From Pachypanchax playfairii (lineage: Eukaryota; Chordata; Actinopteri; Cyprinodontiformes; Aplocheilidae), in assembly GCA_006937955.1 (NCBI GenBank), contig SSNP01000002.1, forward strand, positions 10,239,402 to 10,303,401: a stretch of DNA of 64,000 nucleotides. The letters run 5' to 3'. Each line of letters starts with the position of its first letter. Position 1 is the first letter of the stretch. A model generated the notes under the pieces. The model was not told where the DNA came from, ran no database searches, and saw nothing but the letters and a program-made list of their open reading frames with translations. The translations under genes and the position numbers were made by a program. Shown one piece after another: positions 1 through 10,451 of this stretch.

Positions 1-364
1 TAATGAATCATTCAAATGTTCAATCTGGTGTTTTTACAGTATTCCAGATATTATTTATTAAAAGGTTTTAATTTAAACTGCGTACAGCAGCATGAGAGCA
101 TCTCTAAATAAAGTCCATCAATTCTAATCAGACTTCAAGTATCAAACATACTGTAAATGTTTTCATGATCATATGAGACAAAGTCAGAAAATATATTAAA
201 AATATGAAACTTCTATTGATCACATGGTCGCGAGTTTAAGGTTAGCAGTTAGCAGTCAGTTAGCAGGTTAAAGGTTAAAGACATTTAGACTGAACAGGTA
301 TGGTTTGGGACATTTACCCATAATGCATCACAACACAGCATTTCAATGCAAACAGCTGATCCCA

Positions 365-660
365 GCTGTCAGCACGGTGGTGGAGGGTTGATGGTTTGTG
401 TTTGTTCTCTTAGACCAGAGTACCTGACAGTCACTGAGTCGAACTCTGACCTCTGACCTCTGAATGAAAGTGTTCTGGAGTCAGATGTGAGTCCGTCTGT
501 CAGCTGAGGATCGGACCAAACTGGGTCATTTAACAGAACAATGATCCAAACACAGAAACTGATCCACAACAGAGTGACTGAAGAAGAACCTGTCCTGAAA
601 CTCTGAGGAAGGACCTTCAGAGAGCTGAACAGGATCAAAGTCCAGACCTGAACCTGTCCA
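365..660 (+). mobile_element. Degraded Tc1/mariner-like transposase fragment
   Basis: Conceptual translation with stops and frameshifts gives, in order, an HGGGG-L-MV motif (about 373-405), NWVI-stop-QNNDPN (about 519-549) and SPDLNL (from 640). In Tc1-like transposases the corresponding order is GGGSIMVW, QDNDPKHTS and SPDLNP, with similar spacing, so this is the C-terminal half of a dead DDE transposase. It is not a working gene. The SPDLNL codons run directly into the minisatellite that follows. Related relics lie at 25,783-26,125, 34,705-34,850, 39,620-39,700 and 40,730-40,985. Confidence 0.65.
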
Positions 661-1755
661 GACCTGAACCTGTCCAGACCCGAACCTGTCCAGACCTGAA
701 CCAGTTCAGACCTGAACCTGTCCAGACCCGAACCTTTCCAGACCCAAACTTTTCCAGACCCGAACCTGTCCAGACCTGAACCTGTCCAGACCTGAACCTG
801 TCCAGATCTAAACCTGTCCAGACCTAAACCTGTCCAGACCCGAACCTTTCCAAACCCAAACCTATCCAGACCTGAACCTATCCAGACCTGAACCTGTCCA
901 GATCTAAACCTGTCCAGACCCGAACCTGTCCAGACCCGAACCTGTCCAGACCCGAACCTGTCCAGGACCGAACCTGTCCAGACCGAACCTGTCCAGACCT
1001 GAACCTGTCCAGACCCGAACCTGTCCAGACCTAAACCTGTCCAGACCCGAACCTGTCCAAACCCGAACCTGTCCAGACCTGAACCTGTCCAGACCTGAAC
1101 CTGTCCAGACATGAACCTGTCCAGATCTAAACCTGTCCAGACCTAAACCTGTCCAGACCCGAACCTTTCCAAACCCAAACCTGTCCAGACCTGAACCTAT
1201 CCAGACCTGAACCTGTCCAGATCTAAACCTGTCCAGACCCGAACCTGTCCAGACCCGAACCTGTCCAGGACCGAACCTGTCCAGACATGAACCTGTCCAG
1301 ACCTGAACCTGTCCAGACCCGAACCTGTCCAGGACCGAACCTGTCCAGACATGAACCTGTCCCGACCCGAACCTGTCCAGACCCGAACCTGTCCAGGACC
1401 GAACCTGTCCAGACCCGAACCTGTCCAGACATGAACCTGTCCAGACCTGAACCTGTCCAGACCCGAACCTGTCCAGGACCGAACCTGTCCAGACCTGAAC
1501 CTGTCCAGATCTAAACCTGTCCAGACCCGAACCTGTCCAGACCCGAACCTGTCCAGACCCGAACCTGTCCAGGACCGAACCTGTCCAGGACCGAACCTGT
1601 CCAGACATGAACCTGTCCAGACCTGAACCTGTCCAGACCCGAACCTGTCCAGGACCGAACCTGTCCAGGACCGAACCTGTCCAGACATGAACCTGTCCAG
1701 ACCCGAACCTGTCCAGACCCGAACCTGTCCAGACCCGAACCTGTCCAGACCTGAG
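640..1755. repeat. Minisatellite, about 15-17 bp unit (CCAGACC[T/C]GAACCTGT)
   Basis: About 1.1 kb of tandem units of the form TCCAGACCTGAACCTG, with recurrent variants (CCCGAACCTG, CATGAACCTG, AGGACCGAACCTG, TCTAAACCTG). Several variants recur in the same order in longer blocks, for example about 900-1110 and 1215-1430, which points to higher-order duplication. The long reading frames on both strands here are by-products of a repeat whose length is often a multiple of three and should not be read as proteins. Confidence 0.95.
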
Positions 1756-4700
1756 TTTGTGCTGCTAACAGAGGTTCTGCTGGATCATCAGATGGATTCA
1801 GTTTATCACATTTCAAGCTTGTGGTGTTGTTGTATTTTGACACTGTGTCGTACTGCGAGTTTCATTAATCTGAGGTTGTTTTTTACAGACGGAATAAAAC
1901 AAACATCAACCTTCAGTTTAAAGAACTGGGTTCGACCCAACAAGCAGATTTTCTGTTTCTTTGTTGCAACATTTAAAATCTGAAGTTAAAATTTGATGCA
2001 GAAACAGAATCAAACAGAACAAATTAAAGTACCTTGTTTTTGCTTTTCCACAGATTCCAAAAGGGAAAGATGCAAAAGAAGAAATATTTCATCAAACTGA
2101 TAACTGTGGAGAGACACCAGCCGAGTCCACCCATGTCCTCACGTCCTCCGCCGTCTCCTTCCCTCGTGTCGTTCAACACCCGGATTCAGACACAGATTCA
2201 AACTGTTGACCTCAGAAACATAAAAAACCCGGATGGATTTTTATCTGATTCCAGGGAAGCGGTGAGTCTCTGAACTCGACATCCTTACAGCATCTTTCCA
2301 TCCTCCAGGCTGCTGCTCTGATGCAGCTGGATCTTCCATTCAAATCATGAGGACAGAAGTGGGCGGAGGCGGGGCGGGTCAGCCAGAGCGTCTGGTACAG
2401 AACGAGGCACTTAAAGTGATGGAAAAGAGAGGGCGGGAGGGGGTCTCCAACTTAATGTAGAGGGTGGAGGAGGGGGGGGGGTGCATTTTGTGGAGTAGCA
2501 TTTAAAATCAAGCTATAAATATGAAGCTCTTCCAGCTGATGACTCAAAGCTTTTTATGTCAAAGCTTTAGAAAAGAGGAACATGAAGGACGAGCCGAATA
2601 CAAATCTAAATAAAAGTCCTGAAACATTCTGACCAGCTCGTTTGTTTGAGTTTATCAGATAAAAACAAGAGAAATAAAGTGAATAAATCCAAATTCTCAT
2701 GAAATCTAACCAACATTTGGTTCGACTGAAATATCAAATATATTAATTAAATATATCTGAACGATTCAAGCAGCTTGATGCAGCGCCAATATTTAGTTCT
2801 CTTAAAACAAAAGAGAAGCTCAGATTCTGTGGTGAAAATGCTTTAAAATAAAAACAGGAATTCATCTGAACAAACAAAACACCAAAACCAGAAGCTCCAG
2901 CATCATTTAAAGGTTTCTGGAGCTTTTAACCATGTTGTGATGTTATTTATTTATTAAACCGTCCAGATACTCGTTGTTATAAATGTTATAAATATAATAA
3001 TTTGAGGGTTTTTAAGACAGATGTGGACAAACATCTGTCACTGTGAAACGGTGATGTTTCATCTGTCTGATGAAGACGAGTCTAACTGATACGTCACGGA
3101 TGGTAAATATAGTCAAAATTTGATTTGGATAAAAGTTTTAACTTCATAAAAATATTTAGACAAGTGAGAAACATTTATCTGCAACAAAAAGATTTAAAAT
3201 CTCAGTTTCAGAACCTCTCACTGATCTTTAGTTTCTAAAATCACCAGCAAACAACAGTTAATATTCAGAACACTAAACATTTATTTTTCACTCTTCTTAA
3301 ACTCACAATCAACATTTTTTGCTGTATTTAACCTCAAATTACTGGAACTTGATTTTAAGATGTTTCCTGAAACAAGCGGCAGGTTTTCAGACGACTGAGT
3401 TGGAGTTAAGTGACCATGGGGGGGGGGGCGTGAAGTGAATCTCTGACCACCCACAGTTTAAAAATAACATGTTGAAGCAGCACTCACCAGCCAGAGGGAC
3501 ATGGCGCAGGTTCCTTTGAAGACACCTGGAGCTGTAAGTCCCTTTCACAGATCCACGGCTTTGTTCAACACTCAACTATCTTCTCTGGGATTAACTACGC
3601 TGCGTTATTGGATGCGCTTACGAAGGCGAGCCTCAGAGTCTGGGCCTTATCCTGACATACTTCCTGAGCTGCATTGTTAGCGAGCAGAGAGGAAGCACAT
3701 GCACACCGTGGAAAGCTGGTGTCAAAAGATCACGAGATGGAAAGTGAGAATTCCAGAGTCCGTTTGTTTCTTTTGTTACTGCTGAAGTTAAACATGTTTG
3801 AGAAATGGCAGGTGATCTGTGATAAACTAGTTCTAACATATCTGCATCTTTCAACCACTCGAGTTCAAACAACTTCTCCTCATCACTGAAGGATTTAGTT
3901 TTCTGTGGTCCCACGTCAGGGTTTTCACTTTAAAACTCAATATTAGACAAAAAGGTTTAAAATGTTAAAATGATCCTGATAATAAAAGAATAAAAACAAA
4001 GATTTCTTAATTTAAGTCTGTAAGTTGGTAAACTGACTGTCATCATGATGTTCAGCTGATCCGTGATCCCTGGGGGTTGAGCTGGTCTGGGGTGGCCCCT
4101 ATTGACAAACTGGCCTTGGGGGGACCAAAAAGGATGAGAAGATCTTGATGAAGGAAGACCACACCAAGCAGGTTACCTGGCTGGGATCAGGGGAGGTGGT
4201 GGTGGAGGATTTGGTCCTGACAGGTGTTGGATCTACTGAAAACCAGGACCAGGACTGAGTGGAGCTGTTCAATATCTGTGGTCTTCTTCTATCCTGGTCC
4301 TGGTTTTAATCCAGAAGGATTCTAGTGATGTTTTTCATTCATGTGTTTTTATGGAGGAAAACAGAGAAACTTTAATGCAAAAATAAGATAAAATGACTTA
4401 CAGATTTCTTCAGAGTCTTTTAAACATTAAAATGTTGATTTTTTAATTAAGAAACAACTTTTTTACCCTCCAGAAACAACATGTTGCAGAAAACACTTTA
4501 ACAGCATCCATCTGACCCAGGAGACTCCAGAAAGAGGTCTCTGTTTGTTTTAGGTCCGATTCTTAATGGAAACCACCAAGACCCAACAGATTCATCGCCA
4601 CTTGTCCGTGACGGAGGAGGGGGCTTTAAAAAGCAGGAGACGTGGAGCAGCGAGGCGTGTACGGGACATTTCTTTTCTCAACATGACTTTTACAAGGTTT

Positions 4701-5030
4701 AGAAACACAAAGGGTTAGTGTTTGGGTTATGTTGATTCTTCTGGTGATGAAACATCAGACAAGAGAGAACGCACGCCGCGCTCCTCCAGACGGATCCACA
4801 CGCTCAGTAACGACCAGCTCAAGATGATAAAAACACTGAAGCTGGTTCATGTTTAATGGAACAAATTGTTTCTGTAAACAACATGAAAACATCACCAGAA
4901 CCACATCAGATCCATTTCTCCTAAAGCCGCTTGGAAGCCCCCCGACATCAATGCATTGTGTACACAGGTTCAAACGGGGGAGGGGGGGGTCTGGTTGGCT
5001 GTTATTGCTCCTTTAAGAGTGAATTCCTGA
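1756..5030. other. Intergenic stretch with no identified gene
   Basis: Mostly AT-rich, non-repetitive DNA. It contains an unassigned candidate exon at 2,054-2,261, a GC-richer patch around 2,350-2,480, homopolymer G runs near 2,470 and 3,420, and a perfect 16-bp inverted repeat at 4,239-4,307. I see no protein similarity that I recognise. Confidence 0.5.
4239..4307. repeat. Perfect 16-bp inverted repeat, potential hairpin
   Basis: Left arm 4,239-4,254 reads AAAACCAGGACCAGGA and right arm 4,292-4,307 reads TCCTGGTCCTGGTTTT, the exact reverse complement. The spacer is 37 bp. Pairing stops at both ends of the arms. It could be the remnant of a foldback element or a structured transcript; nothing in the sequence decides between these. 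Confidence 0.6.
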
Positions 5031-5306
5031 GTGAGGAGGGTCCTGAGTGAGGAGGTCCTGAGTGAGGAGGTCCTGAGTGAGGAGGTCCTGAGTGAGGAGG
5101 TCCTGAGTGAGGAGCCTCCTGAGTGAGGAGGTCCTGAGTGAGGAGCCTCCTGAGTGAGGAGGTCCTGAGTGAGGAGGTCCTGAGTGAGAAGGGTCCTGAG
5201 TGAGGAGGTCCTGAGTGAGGAGGTCCTGAGTGAGGAGGGTCCTGAGTGAGGAGGTCCTGAGTGAGGAGGTCCTGAGTGAGGAGGTCCTGAGTGAGGAGGT
5301 CCTGAG
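5031..5306. repeat. Minisatellite, 15-bp unit (GAGGTCCTGAGTGAG)
   Basis: About 18 copies of a 15-bp unit, some with one- to four-base insertions (GGGTCC, GCCTCC). The array ends at the 3' tail of the adjacent SINE. The serine/threonine/leucine-rich reading frames across it on the minus strand are repeat artefacts. Confidence 0.95.
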
Positions 5307-5551
5307 TCATTCACCCATTCACACACACATGTTTGGTGATGAGCCACAGCTGTCCTGGGACACACACTGACAGAGGCAAGGCTGCCAGACACTGGCGCCG
5401 CCGGACCGTCCGACCACCACCACCAAACAGGCAAAGTGGGTTAAGTGTCAGGCCAGGCGATCTCTTTCTATTTGGGCAGAGCAGGGATTCGAACCAGCGA
5501 CCTTCCGGTTACCAGACTACCTGCTCTACCGCCTGAGCCACAGCCGCCCCC
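5307..5551 (-). mobile_element. tRNA-derived SINE (minus orientation)
   Basis: The minus strand begins GGGGCGGCTGTGGCTCAGGC and contains a pol III A box (TGGCTCAGGCGG, about 5,530-5,543) and a perfect B box (GGTTCGAATCC, 5,485-5,495), as in a tRNA. A non-tRNA body follows, then a tail containing GTGAATGGGTGAATGACT, typical of abundant fish tRNA-SINEs. It is a SINE rather than a tRNA gene because the tRNA-like part is followed without a break by the SINE body and the acceptor stem does not close. SINE subfamily not assigned. Confidence 0.75.
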
Positions 5552-5559
5552 GGGCCCGC

Positions 5560-8500
5560 GCCCTCCATATTAAATGTTCGTATGTTACACAGTGTATAAA
5601 CGGGAGGCTCTATCGCCCCCTGCTGGTTTCTAATCGTCTGGTGACATCACAGTTTGTGGTTAGAGGTTAAATGTTGGAGCCAAGCTGTAACCACTGGTTA
5701 GTCCTGAGGGAGAGTTTATGTGTAACTGGTTAAATCAGTCAGGAGGATTGAATCCTGCTCTAGCTGTGGTTCTTACAGCTCATTAATCCGGATCAGAACC
5801 AGAGGGCCTCATGATAATCCATAACATCTCAACACATTAGTTCTGAGCTCATCTGTGACTGACAGACTTTCCCAAACATGAATAAATATTTTACCAAATG
5901 CTCTGACATTAAATTCAACTGTAAACATTTAGATGATGATTAAAAAGGTCAAACTGAGTTAAGGAGAGGATTTATTGGCTCTCAGGAGGAAGTGTACGTG
6001 TGTGTGGCGTGGTGAAGAGGCCCCGCCTGGCAGCTTCGGACCAGATACACACTGAGCCACATTTCTTCCCAGCACCCGCTGTAACCCATGGCGATGACCA
6101 GCCTGCCTGGCAGCCTGGAATTATGCAAATGTAAATCACGCTTGACTGGCCACAAGACTCAGTGTGTGTCCAACGCACGACTTCAACATTTCACCCAAAC
6201 TTTACTGGCACCGCCGGCCTTTTGTCCACTTTAATTCAATTAACTTTTCAGAAACGAACCTTGTTGTGAGAGAGTTATGGCATATTGCTGAGCCGCCGCA
6301 CGGAGGCTGTTAACAGTGTTTACACTGGAATCCTTCACAGCTTTGGAGGAACAGATTTTCTCTACAGCTAATTTTCATGGTTCCTTCATGTTCTGAGTCT
6401 TTTTAAAGAAACATCACACATTATTCAGATAAGATCACCACACGCTGTTTACTGTCACGTTCCAGGCCTTTTGGGGAAATTATTACAAAACCACAGTAAC
6501 TCAGTACACAGCCCTCAACTTTAACCCTTATCCCTCCAAAATCTGAAATATGTTTTTTCTTTTTCCAAGATTTTGGTTTTTATCTGATTCAGTTTGGAAA
6601 CACATTCCTGTCAGAATCTCAGTTCTGATGCAGCAGATCCTGTAGCTTCAGCAGAAACATTAACCCACACCGACCTCCCAAAATAACAGCGTGACACATT
6701 AATGACTCTTCTTTTTTAATTTATGACCATTCGTCTGTTATGTGAGTAAATCACAGCTGAAGTTGTAGAAACAGTAAATGTCCCCATCTGCTGGTTAGAA
6801 CGCGTCTCATTACAAGTTCTACTGTGAAGATAAAATGCAGCAGCTGTTTGTTTAGTCTACAGATGGAATGTTTCTGTTTACTGCTCGTCTTCCTTTCAGT
6901 TTGACAGAGACCCACCCAGACAAACCGGGTCATGTGATTTCTATCGGCAGATAAAAGAGCTCTGGAACTTCAAACGTTCACCCGCGCTGACGTAAAAACC
7001 TGGAGATACAAACTCAGTAAATACTGCAGAGAGGACGCTCGTGGTTCAAGTTCAGACACAAAGAACTGCTCGTTTACTGATCTGAAATCAGTCTGACTCA
7101 AATATTCATGCATTTACTGCTCAATGACTGAGATTTAATCCAACTACCTTTTTGGATTCATTAAAAAAAAAAACAATCATTCATCCCTCGAGCTTCATAT
7201 TTCTTCATTAACATCCCAAAAATCTGGAGATCTGAATCATCTGGTTTAACAAGCCAGAAAAAAAGTTCTTTCATCTTCTAGAAGAGAAAAAATGTTGTAA
7301 TATAAAATATAAAAATCACAACAATTCAACTAAAGATCAACTGAATTTAATGTCAATCAGAATTCTATCAAGTTATTGTACAACTGATATAATAATATTT
7401 AGAAAATAGACTCAAACGTTACGTTACAGATGGAATTTTGTCTCATTAAATTGATTTGACACGATACATATGAGATCTGTTCTACTTTGACTCAATCACA
7501 AGACACGTAACTTAAGTACAAACTAATTAAAGCAGACGTTTTATTTTATTCCCGAGTCAGTCTCAAGCTCCTCCCACGTTTGTCTCCTATTTTCTTGCAC
7601 TTCTCTAAACGACAGTGAGACGCGTTCTGGAACATTAAGGTTCGAGATGTTTCATGAAACTTTAAAGATGTTTTAAAGAGTCTCTTTAAGCCCCGTTAGA
7701 TACAAACTTTGACTCAATATTTGTCAGATTAACAGAGTTACATCCTTTCTGAGGTCGAGCAGCCGCCTCCAAAAAATAGTAAATCGTCTTTCAGCGTTTG
7801 GCCGTAATGATTTTTATCTCTTTTGTGTTTCTCTTTATCTGTCAGTTCCACCCACACCATGAAGAACCTGAGCACATGCTAATCTCTGCATCTAATTCAG
7901 GAAATGCACACGTGTCAAACACTCGGCCACATTAAGGATTAAAGGTAATTTTAGACAAATGACGAAGACATGAGAGGAATGTGTCGTAAAGTAAAAGTGC
8001 AGGAGATCCAGTAACAGACATGCAACTGATGTGACCTGCAGTGTTTCAGCTTTTATTCTGAAAAACCTTCTAATTACAAACATCATGAGTGATCAGACAG
8101 ACTCGTCTTTAACATGTCTGTTAACTCATTAAACTGGGTTTTGTTGACCTCTGTGTTAAATATTATTTCCATTAGAGACACTTTATGTTGATTAAAGTCT
8201 AATCCATGCTGAGTTTATAAATCAGCTGTATCTCATGAATGCAGCTCTCTCATGTCAACAACTGCTGTAGTCACACACACCCAAACAGCCTGTGGTAGAG
8301 CTGATACTCACAACACAATGGACTGACATGAAGGCATTCGCTCTATTTTCAGAGTTATGCCACGAAGCTGCCAAGGCAGCCAGGCATGCAGAAGGCAGCA
8401 GATTATGACTCAGACGACTCTGATGTGAAATAAAGTGGGATTAAAGGGCAAAAACCCTTAATTTAGGTAATCCAATATGTTATTCTCTCTTTATGGGAAC

Positions 8501-10410
8501 GTAAATGCAGAACAAGCCAGAGCCTTTTAGGATTCCGTCCAAAATGTTGCTGATATTTGGTGTTTTTATAATAAGAAACACATTAATAGTTTTCTTTGTC
8601 CTCGTAAAAGTATTTAAAGAAGAACTATAATCCAGACTAAATGATCTACTGTCTAGAATTTGACATTTCTGCTTTTAATAAAGGATGTAATAAAGATAGT
8701 CTTCATAATATGGTTTTCATAATGGACGTCCAGAGTGGGACATGGAGGAGGAGACATCCTCAGATCTGCTGTTAGGTTTGAGAGTCTAGGTGATGTTAGA
8801 GGAGAGGTGATGACATCATTGTTTTAAATGGAGGACATTTGACTGTCTACAAGATGAATGTCATCACGTAGGACATTTTAAGGCTTTTATCCTTCTGCAG
8901 CCTCTACATGTGGGCGGGGCCTGATGATCTGCATTAAAACCTCCAGCAAAGACAAGCTGCAGGATCCATGTGAGATGAAAAACAGATGCAGTAAATTTGT
9001 AAACAAATTCCAATCATCTGACATGATACGTGTCATTCAGCAGAGATAATCCTGAACCGCTGCAGAGTCCACGGCAACGTTAAACGTGTGGCATGTTGGG
9101 TTACACGTCCAACACATGTTGCATTGTGTCCCAGAGCGTGATTTCATTCTAGATTCCTTCTCCTGGTGCACAGGGCGGGACACACTCCTCCCCATTAACA
9201 GGGATCAGGTCAGGAACACGTGCACACTTTACTTCTATCATACTGCAGTTTCATTAAAAATAACAGCAACTGCTCACGTGTTGCAGGAAACAAAGAGATG
9301 CATCGCTGCAGAAACACGAATAAGGAAACATGGATGTTAAAAGCTGAAACATGTTCATGATTTTATTGGTTTCCAAACCCCCTACAGGGTCCCACTGAGT
9401 CCAGATTCATTACACACTTTATGAAAATATTTAATAATATCCACTGAAAAGCCACATTCCAGTGTCAATTCCTATGAAATTCCTCCTCCCCGGAATGTGT
9501 TAGTGTGCAAACCAATCCTCTGAAAACACAGAGAGAGCGAAGCGGCAACAACGATCTGCCTCAGCTTGTTACGAGACGAGGAGAGAGAGCAACTCGGGGG
9601 TCTTTCTTCCTGTGTGTATTCAGAGTAAATGCAGCATGTCAAAGGGGAGATTTATTACATCCCCATAGAAAAACATTCTCCTGATGATGAAAACATGATT
9701 GGCCCAGCCCTAACTTCAACTCCACTGTCACAGTAATTACCCTCACAGCCTCGTGGTATCCTGAACATGTCCCGAGGAGAAAGAGACGAGGCACAGAAAT
9801 CAACAAAAGACACATTTTCAGAGGAAAAAGGATGAAATGTGGGAGAGCTGAACAACCTGTCCATCATTCACAAGTGCCATGAAAGGCTACAAAAGCCCCG
9901 AGAGTGAGACTTTGGGGGGGATTTCAACACTGCCAAGAGCAAATGCTTCATCGCCCTGCCAAGTATTAAAGAGAGGACAAGAAACTCCCTCCCACACATG
10001 GAGAAATATCAACAAAACTGTTGAATAAAGGACACTTTCAGGAGGTCGACAAAGCCGCAGAAGCTGGAGACTGTGGAGGCTGAACAGACTGTATTATGTA
10101 GCTTCGATGGCGAGAGGCTGAGATGGAAGGAAGTTCTCCGATTTACATCAGTTTCTCTCTTAATCTATCATCCCGACTGTCCTTCTGTCCACCGAGCTTT
10201 GCCAACTGAATTAAAGTCACTTTGAGAAGCTCAATGAAGCGCTTTGTGTTCCTTTATCTTCTTGTTCCAGAGGCATTGTGGGTAATGTTCTGCTCTGTCG
10301 AGTCCGACTGGTCTTGAAAGGCTGTTTGGGAACAAAATATCCACTCATCGGATTCTCACATCCTCACACCACAAAGGCAAAGTTTGACTCTCAAAAGCAA
10401 ATACGACCCC
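5560..10410. other. Intergenic stretch with no identified gene
   Basis: No coding exon recognised. Three sub-regions look less AT-rich and less repetitive than their surroundings and may be conserved non-coding DNA: about 5,960-6,310 (with an octamer ATGCAAAT at 6,123-6,130), about 8,270-8,470 and about 9,050-10,270. The rest is ordinary AT-rich DNA. Confidence 0.4.
5613..5626 (-). promoter_or_regulatory. CTCF-like motif
   Basis: The minus strand reads CCAGCAGGGGGCGA, matching the vertebrate CTCF core consensus CCASYAGRKGGCR at all 13 positions. Motif match only; occupancy cannot be judged, and this string also occurs inside fish repeats. Confidence 0.35.
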
Positions 10411-10412
10411 CC

Positions 10413-10414
<2 letters not shown>

Positions 10415-10449
<35 letters not shown>
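10415..10449. repeat. (CA)n microsatellite
   Basis: An uninterrupted CA dinucleotide run flanked on both sides by poly-C tracts. Confidence 0.95.

Positions 10450-10451
<2 letters not shown>

Noticed and set aside
640..1755. CRISPR-like regularly spaced repeats
   Set aside because: There are no unique spacers; the units are directly adjacent, the genome is eukaryotic and no cas genes exist.
369..1843. Several long open frames on both strands (up to 247 codons) rich in SGQVQVWTGSGLDRF-type repeats
   Set aside because: They are translations of the minisatellite; unit length and lack of stops create the frames, and there are no plausible starts, splice sites or homology.
4970..5434. Minus-strand open frames with repeated SGPPHSGPP or SLRTSSLRT
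   Set aside because: Translation of the 15-bp minisatellite plus SINE sequence, not a protein.
5466..5551. tRNA gene on the minus strand
   Set aside because: A and B boxes are present, but the acceptor stem does not close and a SINE body follows, so it is the tRNA-derived head of a SINE.
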